Assembly: GCA_001818895.1 (NCBI GenBank)
Contig: MHLB01000055.1
Coordinates: 1 to 6,026 of the forward strand
Source: Candidatus Liptonbacteria bacterium RIFCSPLOWO2_01_FULL_53_13
GTDB lineage: Bacteria; Patescibacteriota; Minisyncoccia; UBA6257; 2-01-FULL-56-20
Direction: 5' to 3'
DNA length: 6,026 nucleotides
The position numbers and the translations under genes were made by a program. The notes under the pieces were generated by a model. It saw nothing but the letters and a program-made list of their open reading frames with translations. It was not told the DNA's origin and did no database searches. Shown piece after piece: positions 1-4,641 of the stretch. Position 1 is the first letter of the stretch. Each line of letters begins with the position of its first letter.

Positions 1-230
1 TCAAGGACGCGGGGGATAAGATCGGAGACGAAGTCAAAAAACCGGTCGCCGAAAAAATTGAGGCGTTGAAACAGGCGACGGGCGGGACGGACATCTCCGC
101 CATCAAGGCCGCGACGGAGGCGCTCTCCGCAGAGATACAAAAAATCGGCCAGGCGATGTATAATAAAACGGATGGCAATAACCCGGCTCAACCCGAACCA
201 ACTCCGGACCCCGAACCAAAATCTTCTTGA
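1..230 (+). CDS. dnaK: Chaperone protein DnaK (Hsp70), C-terminal fragment
   Basis: Partial gene entering from the left edge; 75 full codons are visible (first full codon at base 3) to a TGA at 228-230. DnaK is the cytosolic ATP-dependent Hsp70 that binds unfolded segments and works with DnaJ and GrpE. The visible part matches the alpha-helical lid and tail: a charged helix (KDAGDKIGDEVKKPVAEKIE), a linker like ATGGTDISAIKAATEALS, then a helix ending IQKIGQAMYNK, the usual Hsp70 lid layout in which the sequence QKIGQAMY is very typical. The extreme C terminus is unusual: instead of the common acidic EE-V-D/K-type end it is proline-rich (NNPAQPEPTPDPEPKSS). The presence of dnaJ 1.4 kb downstream on the same strand supports the call. 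Everything N-terminal to the lid lies outside the window. The last 59 bases overlap the proposed start of the next gene. Confidence 0.9.
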   Translation, partial: KDAGDKIGDEVKKPVAEKIEALKQATGGTDISAIKAATEALSAEIQKIGQAMYNKTDGNNPAQPEPTPDPEPKSS

Positions 231-1203
231 GCAGACCTCGCCCGAGCGCTCCGTGCGCCCGCGCGCGTTCTACGCGCTCATCGTGCTTGAAGTAATGGCG
301 GTCGCGCTCGCGTTCGTGTGCGCGTTCTTCTACCGGAACTATCTTCTGGGGAGCGCTTTGCTCATCATGCCCGTCGCGTGGGGCTCGCTTTTCGCCATCG
401 TTTCCATTGGCCCGTTTTTCGTGGCGAAAGCGTTTGACCGGAGAATGGTTGTGATTGTTCTTGAAGCGCTCGCGCTCGGGGCACCCTTCCTTTTTTTCCC
501 CGGCGTTACGCTTTCCTACCTGATTCCTTCTTTGGTAGTCGTGTTCGCCGTGATTGCATGGGGAGAACGCGAGAGCAGGCAGGAGCTTGAAAACGGGATG
601 AAAATCAAATTTTTCCGCGTTGTGAAGCCGATGCTCGGAAGAACGCTCACGGCGGGAATCGTCTTCGCCATTCTGCTCTACGTTCCGCAATGGGAGCAAA
701 AAAAGGAATTTGTTTCCCAATCCTATTTTGACGAGATATTCAGCTGGAGCATGAGCGTGGTGAAAAAAACATATCCGAATATCGAGCCGGACAGTTCGCT
801 CATGATTGCGGCGAAAGGGATTGCGGAAAAAGAGCTTATGGACAAGCCGATGTTCGCCGCGCTTGACCCCGCCGTGCGCGCGCGGGAGATTTCCCTCGCG
901 GCGGAAGAGGTGCTCAAAAATCTCACCGCAAGAATTCCCCTTGAGGTAAAGCCGGATGAAAAAATCAATGATATTGCCTATCGGTTCGTGGCGAACACGC
1001 TCCGCGATTGGTATGAGAAAACAGGAAAAGCGTTTCTTATCGGGCTCGGAGTGCTTATGTTCTTTGTCATCCGCGGCGTCAGTATGATACTCTATATCCC
1101 GCTCTCGGCGCTCGCATTCCTGTTCTACCAGACGCTTTTCGCGATGCGCATCATCCACGTTTCGGGAGAAAGCCAGCTGAAGGAAGTGATTGAGTACTCG
1201 TGA
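172..1203 (+). CDS. Multi-pass membrane protein of unknown function between dnaK and dnaJ
   Basis: 343 aa if it starts at ATG 172. I do not recognise the family. Hydrophobic stretches suggest about seven membrane segments: roughly residues 33-54, 57-85, 91-110, 113-130, 157-173, 286-303 and 304-325. Between residues 174 and 285 lies a large soluble, mostly helical domain rich in charged residues (for example around 211-255, an Ala/Glu/Lys-rich stretch). The start is uncertain: ATG 172 gives a 59-base overlap with dnaK in another frame and has no clear SD; an in-frame GTG at 253, 22 bases after the dnaK stop, would remove 27 residues that contain no membrane segment, and also lacks an SD. The gene is co-directional with dnaK and dnaJ and probably co-transcribed, so a role in envelope stress or membrane proteostasis is possible, but that is only inference from position. 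Codon use resembles dnaK and dnaJ, so it looks resident rather than acquired. Confidence 0.8.
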   Translation: MAITRLNPNQLRTPNQNLLEQTSPERSVRPRAFYALIVLEVMAVALAFVCAFFYRNYLLGSALLIMPVAWGSLFAIVSIGPFFVAKAFDRRMVVIVLEALALGAPFLFFPGVTLSYLIPSLVVVFAVIAWGERESRQELENGMKIKFFRVVKPMLGRTLTAGIVFAILLYVPQWEQKKEFVSQSYFDEIFSWSMSVVKKTYPNIEPDSSLMIAAKGIAEKELMDKPMFAALDPAVRAREISLAAEEVLKNLTARIPLEVKPDEKINDIAYRFVANTLRDWYEKTGKAFLIGLGVLMFFVIRGVSMILYIPLSALAFLFYQTLFAMRIIHVSGESQLKEVIEYS

Positions 1204-1206
1204 TGT

Positions 1207-1233
1207 AATTTCTAATTCCTAATTGATCTAATT
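1207..1233 (+). repeat. Left arm of inverted repeat flanking the S23 gene
   Basis: AT-rich, CTAATT-based repeat beginning three bases after the membrane-protein stop. Its reverse complement matches 1618-1644 at 24 of 27 positions. The first 18 bases (AATTTCTAATTCCTAATT, 1207-1224) recur exactly at 5886-5903 after secD. Further CTAATTGACCTAA sequence runs on to 1240, nearly to the S23 start codon. Confidence 0.85.
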
Positions 1234-1244
1234 GACCTAAAAGA

Positions 1245-1616
1245 ATGCAGAATACGGGACCCAATCACACGCAGCGGGTGTATGACCTTGAAGAGCGAAC
1301 AAGAAAATTTGGAGAGAATGTGATAATATTTGCAAAGAAAGTTCCAAGGAATATCATTACGGCGCCAATCTTAAGCCAACTTATAAAATCCGGCACTTCA
1401 GTGGGAGCGAATTACTGCGAGGCAGATGATGCAGAATCGAAAAAGGACTTCAAACATAAAATCGGAATTTGCAAAAAAGAGGCCCGGGAAACAAAACACT
1501 GGCTGCGAATGATCGTTACCGCCGAGCCGACATTCAAAGATGAAGCGGGGATACTTTGGCAGGAAGCAACGGAATTAAACCTTATTTTCAATGCTATCAG
1601 CCATAAATTATCTTAG
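1245..1616 (+). CDS. Four-helix bundle protein, S23 / 23S rRNA intervening-sequence family
   Basis: 123 aa, the usual length of the S23 (IVP) family, small homopentameric four-helix bundles first found encoded in 23S rRNA intervening sequences and related to the Avd protein of diversity-generating retroelements. The molecular function is not settled; nucleic-acid binding is suspected. Visible hallmarks: an N-terminal helix (about 16-32, DLEERTRKFGENVIIFAKK), a second helix with the family-typical QLIKSGTSVGANYCEA (about 45-60), then SKKDFKHKIGICKKEARETKHWL (66-88) and a C-terminal helix (98-121). ATG 1245 has only a weak AAAAG upstream. No rRNA is nearby, so this is a free-standing copy. It is visibly more AT-rich than dnaJ and the membrane gene, lies within inverted repeats 1207-1233 and 1618-1644, and its TAG stop is in the inner part of the right-hand repeat. 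It therefore looks like cargo of a small insertion. Family call is confident; mobility is inference. Confidence 0.88.
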   Translation: MQNTGPNHTQRVYDLEERTRKFGENVIIFAKKVPRNIITAPILSQLIKSGTSVGANYCEADDAESKKDFKHKIGICKKEARETKHWLRMIVTAEPTFKDEAGILWQEATELNLIFNAISHKLS

Positions 1617-1617
1617 A

Positions 1618-1644
1618 AATTAGGTCAATTAGTCATTAGAAATT
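1618..1644 (+). repeat. Right arm of inverted repeat flanking the S23 gene
   Basis: Reverse complement of 1207-1233 with three mismatches. CTAATT-type sequence on the same strand begins at 1613, so the S23 stop (1614-1616) is embedded in repeat-like sequence (TTAGAAATTAG, 1613-1623, also at 5975-5985). The outer end is four bases from the dnaJ ATG, so no SD for dnaJ remains. Confidence 0.85.
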
Positions 1645-1648
1645 TCCC

Positions 1649-2767
1649 ATGAATAAGGATTACTATAAAATTTTAGGGGTTACGAAAACCGCCTCGGAGG
1701 AGGAGATAAAAAAGGCGTACCGGCGCCTGGCGCACCAGCACCACCCCGACAAGGCGGGCGGAGATGAGGCGAAATTCAAGGAAATCAATGAGGCGTACCA
1801 GGTGCTCTCCGATAAGCAAAAGCGGGTGAATTATGACCGGTTTGGGAATGCGGAGCCGTTCGGTCCCGGAGGACACGCAGGGCACGGTGGTTGGCCGGGT
1901 GGCTTCTCCGCCGGAGGCGGACCAGAGGACTGGGGCGGATTTTCCTACGGCGACGGGTTCGGCGAGGCGGTGGACTTCGGCGACCTCGGGGATATGTTTG
2001 AAAATATTTTTGAAGGCATGGGCATGCGGGCGAAGCGCCCGACCTATCGCCGCGGGTCCGATATTGAAATTGAAGAAAAAGTCACCTTTGAAGAATCGTT
2101 CCGGGGAACCAAAAAAGAGCTCCGGTTTCGGACGCTTACGGCGTGCGCTTCGTGCAAAGGACTGGGCGGAGACCCGTCCGCCGGTTCAAAATCGTGCGGG
2201 ACGTGCAACGGTACGGGGGAAATTCGCGAAGAGCGAAGAACGTTTTTCGGAAGTTTCTCGCAGGTGAAGCCGTGCACCGCGTGCCACGGGCAAGGGGCGA
2301 TTCCGAACAAAGTGTGCGCGTCGTGCAAAGGAAGCGGGCGCGTGTCGGGAGAACGGAAGGTGGAAGTGCAATTTTTGGCGGGCATTGAGCACGGGCAGGT
2401 CATCAAAGTTGCCGGTATGGGCGAGGCGGGCGAAAAAGGCACCGGCGCGGGGGACTTGTATATCCACGTGCGCGTCTCTCCGAGCGCAATTTTCACGCGG
2501 CAGGGGAATGACGTAATCGTGAGAAAAGAATTGCGCGCGATAGACCTTCTGCTCGGCAAGCGCGTTGAGGCGCCCACGCTCGACGGCAAAAAACTTAGCG
2601 TGGAGATTCCCGAGGGGTTCAACCTGGAAGAATATCTGCGCGTGAAAGGCGAAGGCATGCCCAAAATGGGAAGCTACGGCAGGGGAGATATGCTCATTGA
2701 CTTTACGATTAAGGCGCCGAAAAAACTGGGCGCGAAGGAGGCGAAGTTGCTGGAGGAACTTGGATAG
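1649..2767 (+). CDS. dnaJ: Chaperone protein DnaJ (Hsp40), type I
   Basis: Complete at 372 aa, normal for bacterial DnaJ. It delivers unfolded clients to DnaK and stimulates its ATPase in the cytosol. Domains in order: J domain (about 1-66) beginning DYYKILGV, with the essential HPD at 32-34 and [14 protein letters not shown] in helix III; Gly/Phe-rich linker (about 68-125); a zinc-binding region with all four CxxCxGxG repeats at 166-173, 183-190, 209-216 and 223-230; then C-terminal client-binding beta domains ([14 protein letters not shown]..., LEVK-type segment [12 protein letters not shown], and [18 protein letters not shown] near 331-348). All key residues are intact. ATG 1649 gives the canonical N terminus, although no SD precedes it: the inverted repeat ends four bases upstream. 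The gene is the last of the dnaK cluster and is closed by a terminator at 2777-2802. Confidence 0.97.
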   Translation: MNKDYYKILGVTKTASEEEIKKAYRRLAHQHHPDKAGGDEAKFKEINEAYQVLSDKQKRVNYDRFGNAEPFGPGGHAGHGGWPGGFSAGGGPEDWGGFSYGDGFGEAVDFGDLGDMFENIFEGMGMRAKRPTYRRGSDIEIEEKVTFEESFRGTKKELRFRTLTACASCKGLGGDPSAGSKSCGTCNGTGEIREERRTFFGSFSQVKPCTACHGQGAIPNKVCASCKGSGRVSGERKVEVQFLAGIEHGQVIKVAGMGEAGEKGTGAGDLYIHVRVSPSAIFTRQGNDVIVRKELRAIDLLLGKRVEAPTLDGKKLSVEIPEGFNLEEYLRVKGEGMPKMGSYGRGDMLIDFTIKAPKKLGAKEAKLLEELG

Positions 2768-2776
2768 GCGACAAGG

Positions 2777-2802
2777 AAGAACCCCGTTGCGGGGTTCTTT
2801 TT
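2777..2802 (+). terminator. Rho-independent terminator after dnaJ
   Basis: Perfect 10-bp stem AAGAACCCCG / CGGGGTTCTT (2777-2786 and 2790-2799), loop TTG, and a T-run at 2798-2802, beginning nine bases after the dnaJ stop. It lies between two convergent genes and may also help stop minus-strand transcription, though the tail on that strand is weak. Confidence 0.93.
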
Positions 2803-2856
2803 AAGATTGCTCTCAATCTGAAATCACTACTTTCAGTACCGAGTTCAGGTAAGAGC

Positions 2857-2892
2857 GGGAGAGATGCGCGATGCGTTGCGCAGAGCTCTCCC
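2857..2892 (-). other. Hairpin downstream of the minus-strand gene
   Basis: Inverted repeat GGGAGAG (2857-2863) / CTCTCCC (2886-2892) with an inner stem TGCGC (2865-2869) / GCGCA (2878-2882). It starts ten bases past the stop of the convergent minus-strand gene. No T-run follows on the minus strand, so it is more likely a 3' stabilising structure or an imperfect terminator than a canonical one. The rest of 2803-2856 shows only short weak stems (for example AGATTG / CAATCT at 2804-2819). Confidence 0.5.
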
Positions 2893-2901
2893 TTGACTCG
2901 T

Positions 2902-3234
2902 CTACTCCGCGTCCCCGCCGGCGATCAACAGGGCGATGTACGCGCCCACATTGGCGATGGGGGAGTGGTGCAACCCGTTCCCGGCGTTGAGGTCGTACCG
3001 ATACAGAGACTTCCCGTATGGGTACTCGGGGGAAGCTCCGTTGAGGTATGTGGTGCGCCGGTTGATGTGATCAACCAGAGCGAGCACCACCGACCTCTTC
3101 GGGAGCCACGCCCCGCCGGAGCGCGAGTCCACGACCTTGAGGAACCGTCCCGTTCCTTCCTCCACGATCTCGTGGACGAAGACGACGTCCGCGTCCTCAC
3201 CGTCGTGCAGGCGAACTTCTTCGTAGCGTTCCAT
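2902..3234 (-). CDS. Hypothetical protein, 110 aa, minus strand
   Basis: I do not recognise this family. The start at 3234 is chosen because AAGGAGGGG (minus strand, 3246-3238) is the best SD in the window and is correctly spaced from this ATG; an in-frame ATG at 3321 would sit inside a leader hairpin and adds a proline/glycine-rich low-complexity extension. The protein is soluble: an acidic N terminus, beta-like alternation in ADVVFVHEIVEEGTGRFLKVVD (residues 15-36), GGAWLPKRSVVLALVDHINR (40-59), an aromatic patch with YPYGKSLYRYDLNAGNGLHH (71-90), and a mildly hydrophobic C-terminal helix (about 93-106). No catalytic motif or signal peptide is obvious. It converges on dnaJ, is very GC-rich in third codon positions, and is monocistronic with its own consensus promoter and long structured leader, which suggest that expression is regulated. 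That it is a real gene is supported by the SD and promoter; its function is unknown. Confidence 0.78.
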   Translation of the reverse strand: MERYEEVRLHDGEDADVVFVHEIVEEGTGRFLKVVDSRSGGAWLPKRSVVLALVDHINRRTTYLNGASPEYPYGKSLYRYDLNAGNGLHHSPIANVGAYIALLIAGGDAE

Positions 3235-3254
3235 TATCCCCTCCTTGGGGCCGG

Positions 3255-3275
3255 GACCCGATTGTTTTTCGGGTC
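3255..3275 (-). promoter_or_regulatory. Small leader hairpin just upstream of the SD
   Basis: GACCCG (3255-3260) and CGGGTC (3270-3275) form a 6-bp stem with a 9-base loop. On the minus-strand transcript it ends eight bases before the AAGGAGGGG SD of the 110-aa gene, close enough to influence ribosome access. Confidence 0.5.
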
Positions 3276-3300
3276 TTGTTGGGCTACTTGGGCCGTTTCC

Positions 3301-3360
3301 CAAGAGCAAAGAAAAGGCCATCTGTTATCTATCAGTAAACAGACCTACTCTTTGCTCTTG
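3301..3360 (-). promoter_or_regulatory. Large hairpin in the 5' leader of the 110-aa gene
   Basis: Outer arms CAAGAGCAAAGA (3301-3312) and TCTTTGCTCTTG (3349-3360) are perfectly complementary over 12 bp. The structure continues inward with AGG/CCT (3315-3317 with 3344-3346) and TCTGTT/AACAGA (3321-3326 with 3338-3343), closing an 11-base loop: about 21 pairs in all. It lies about 30 bases into the transcript predicted from the promoter at 3396-3424. It has no T-tail on either strand, so it is not a standard terminator; it could be an RNA control element, a stability structure or a DNA operator. Confidence 0.65.
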
Positions 3361-3395
3361 AGAAAATATGGACGAGTTACAATGATCTACCGGAC

Positions 3396-3424
3396 ATTAT
3401 AGCATATACAAATAAATATGTCAA
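3396..3424 (-). promoter_or_regulatory. Consensus sigma70-type promoter for the 110-aa gene
   Basis: On the minus strand TTGACA (3424-3419) and TATAAT (3401-3396) are exact consensus hexamers with a 17-base spacer. Transcription should begin near 3389, giving a leader of about 155 nt before the ATG at 3234. It is divergent from the tRNA promoter at 3488-3516. Confidence 0.85.
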
Positions 3425-3487
3425 TTTCGCGGAAACTAGGTTCAACAAGCAAGCGTAACAAGAGTTTTTTCATGGTTCTGATAATGA

Positions 3488-3516
3488 TTGAAATTTTTTT
3501 TGAGAAAGAGTAGAAT
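3488..3516 (+). promoter_or_regulatory. Promoter for tRNA-Lys and the downstream endonuclease gene
   Basis: TTGAAA (3488-3493), 17-base spacer containing a T-run, TAGAAT (3511-3516): each hexamer is one base off or nearly so from the sigma70 consensus. The predicted start near 3523 leaves a leader of about 40 nt before the tRNA. Confidence 0.65.
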
Positions 3517-3536
3517 CAATCAGGTTCTTTCGTCGT

Positions 3537-3558
3537 GTTTCGGTTCCCAAACCGAAAC
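3537..3558 (+). other. Hairpin immediately upstream of the tRNA
   Basis: GTTTCGGTT (3537-3545) and AACCGAAAC (3550-3558) form a perfect 9-bp stem with a CCCA loop, four bases before the tRNA 5' end. It could be part of the pre-tRNA leader recognised during 5' processing, or a repeat remnant. No T-run follows, so it is not a terminator. Confidence 0.55.
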
Positions 3559-3562
3559 GCTT

Positions 3563-3635
3563 GCCCCCATAGCTCAATTGGTAGAGCAATTCCCTTTTAA
3601 GGAAGAGGTTCCAGGTTCGATGCCTGGTGGGGGCA
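3563..3635 (+). tRNA. tRNA-Lys (anticodon TTT)
   Basis: Full cloverleaf by eye: acceptor GCCCCCA (3563-3569) with TGGGGGC (3628-3634), 7 pairs; D stem GCTC/GAGC with AATTGGTA loop (3572-3587); anticodon loop CTTTTAA (3594-3600) with TTT at 3596-3598; T stem CCAGG/CCTGG (3611-3627) with loop TTCGATG; discriminator A at 3635. It decodes AAA/AAG. The anticodon stem ATTCC/GGAAG has an A-G mismatch at its base. CCA is not encoded (the genome reads CCG after the discriminator), so a CCA-adding enzyme is needed. The next gene begins three bases after the discriminator, inside what would be the pre-tRNA 3' trailer. Confidence 0.95.
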
Positions 3636-3638
3636 CCG

Positions 3639-4475
3639 ATGGAAAATACTTTCGCATTGCGATGTAAAAAGCTTCGCAAGGAAGGGTTAACGCTAGGCGA
3701 AATTGTTAAAGCGACCGGCAGGCCGAAATCTTCGGTTTATTTTCATGTACGCTCAGTAAGTGTCAGCCCGTTTCTTAGGGAAAAGTTAAAAACGATTCAG
3801 TCGCAAAAAATTCGCGGACATGGACCAAAATTAGGCGTGAGCAGATTGCATAGATCATTGAACCGTTTTCAAGGGTGGCAAGCGTGGTCAGTTCGTTTAG
3901 TCAGCCATATTTTGTTTGATGGAAGCGTGACAAGAAAGGGAGTTGCATATCAGAATAGGAGCTCGGCGCTTGTAGAAAAATTCTGCCGTGACATGTCCCG
4001 CGTATGCAATTTCACTCCTCGCAGGTACTTTAGCAAGGAAGGAGTTTATCGGGCGGCATTCCATAATGTTGAGATGGAGCGCTTTTGGCAAGAACGAGAG
4101 CGACAACTTATTGCCGATATGCCCTGCCTCAAGCCAGATTTCCAGAAAGAGTTTCTCAAAGCATTTTTCAATGACGAGGGTTCTGTTTACTTTAATTCAT
4201 CCTCGCGGGTGCGGAGAGTAACCGGTGTCCAGTATGATCACCGGATTTTGCATCTCGTAAAAACTCTTCTCGGCAACTTCGGTATCAGTTCGGATATTGA
4301 CATGCATACTCATGCGGTCGTAATCAGCGGACAAAGCAACCTCCTTCGTTTTAGGAAGCATATCGGTTTTGCCCGGGGCTTGACAGTAAATGGTACTCGC
4401 GCCAATAGCCGTTGGAAAAAATCACTGGAAAAACGCCACATCCTTAATCGCGCCATAGCTTTTTACAAAAGCTGA
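3639..4475 (+). CDS. Putative LAGLIDADG homing endonuclease with N-terminal HTH, abutting tRNA-Lys
   Basis: 278 aa from ATG 3639. A GTG at 3627 would lie within the tRNA and is unlikely. An N-terminal helix-turn-helix (about 12-38: KLRKEGLTLGEIVKATGRP, then SSVYFHVRSV) resembles those of many free-standing archaeal and CPR endonuclease-like proteins. Two LAGLIDADG-like helices follow: LVSHILFDGSV (87-97, D94 G95) and FLKAFFNDEGSV (172-183, E180 G181), each keeping the acidic residue that binds metal at the active site, so a monomeric, two-motif nuclease is plausible. After the second motif comes the typical beta-alpha segment with RILHLVKTLLGNFGISSDI (202-220). Length fits a monomeric LAGLIDADG enzyme. 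GGGGG at 3629-3633, inside the acceptor stem, is the only SD candidate. The gene is more AT-rich than dnaJ and secD, suggesting acquisition. It probably shares the tRNA promoter. A transcription regulator of the WhiA/LAGLIDADG-related kind is an alternative; the target site is unknown. Confidence 0.75.
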   Translation: MENTFALRCKKLRKEGLTLGEIVKATGRPKSSVYFHVRSVSVSPFLREKLKTIQSQKIRGHGPKLGVSRLHRSLNRFQGWQAWSVRLVSHILFDGSVTRKGVAYQNRSSALVEKFCRDMSRVCNFTPRRYFSKEGVYRAAFHNVEMERFWQERERQLIADMPCLKPDFQKEFLKAFFNDEGSVYFNSSSRVRRVTGVQYDHRILHLVKTLLGNFGISSDIDMHTHAVVISGQSNLLRFRKHIGFARGLTVNGTRANSRWKKSLEKRHILNRAIAFYKS

Positions 4476-4484
4476 CTTTACTCC

Positions 4485-4514
4485 TTGCACTCGCCCATAA
4501 TTTTATGTTATCGT
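4485..4514 (+). promoter_or_regulatory. Possible promoter for secDF
   Basis: TTGCAC (4485-4490), then TATCGT (4509-4514) after 18 bases, in an AT-rich stretch directly after the endonuclease gene. Both hexamers are poor matches, so this is a weak call; secD nevertheless needs a start of transcription unless it is read through from the tRNA. Confidence 0.35.
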
Positions 4515-4553
4515 AGTTTCGCTTCCTCAAATGGGTTCCCGTCTGTCCCTCGA

Positions 4554-4585
4554 CCTGCCCGAATGACCGTATTCGGTCGGGCGGG
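4554..4585 (+). other. GC-rich hairpin in the secD upstream region
   Basis: CCTGCCCG (4554-4561) pairs with CGGGCGGG (4578-4585) with one G-U pair; a competing inner stem GACCG/CGGTC (4565-4569 and 4574-4578) or CCGAAT/ATTCGG (4559-4564 and 4571-4576) is possible. No T-run follows. It may be a terminator-like or leader structure, or a dispersed repeat. The strong GC bias contrasts with the AT-rich repeats just downstream. Confidence 0.5.
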
Positions 4586-4604
4586 CAAGCTCGGGAAATA
4601 ACCA

Positions 4605-4637
4605 TTCGTATATTCGTACTCAATTCGTAATTTCGTA
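4605..4637 (+). repeat. TTCGTA short repeat array before secD
   Basis: TTCGTA occurs four times (4605-4610, 4613-4618, 4624-4629, 4632-4637), ending four bases before the secD ATG and leaving no SD. Its position parallels the CTAATT-type repeats that abut dnaJ and secF. Confidence 0.75.
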
Positions 4638-4641
4638 ACTC

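Noticed and set aside
103..1158. Long minus-strand ORF of 351 codons opposite the membrane protein
   Set aside because: Composition is extremely rich in Arg, His, Glu and Lys, as expected of the antisense of a hydrophobic gene; no domain, SD or promoter; overlaps dnaK and the membrane protein entirely.
1245..1616. Diversity-generating retroelement, given the Avd-like S23 protein
   Set aside because: No reverse transcriptase, template repeat or variable repeat is in the window.
2044..2664. Minus-strand ORF opposite dnaJ
   Set aside because: Antisense shadow of the intact dnaJ; Ser/Pro-rich with no recognisable motif.
3235..3321. N-terminal extension of the minus-strand gene to ATG 3321
   Set aside because: The extension is low complexity, its start lies within the leader hairpin without an SD, whereas ATG 3234 has a well-spaced AAGGAGGGG.
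2893..3402. Plus-strand 169-codon ORF opposite the 110-aa gene
   Set aside because: The minus strand has a consensus promoter and strong SD, and this ORF has neither; it also runs through the hairpin and minus-strand promoter.
3627..3638. GTG 3627 as start of the endonuclease
   Set aside because: It lies within the tRNA T-arm/acceptor region; ATG 3639 directly follows the tRNA and is in frame.
4457..4473. AGCTTTT-TAC-AAAAGCT palindrome at the end of the endonuclease gene as a terminator
   Set aside because: AT-rich 7-bp stem with a 3-base loop, lying in the coding sequence and not followed by a T-run.
4476..4641. Second copy of the tRNA 3' end (att site) after the endonuclease gene
   Set aside because: I looked for a repeat of the T-arm/acceptor sequence and found only six-base chance matches, so there is no evidence for integrase-type insertion.
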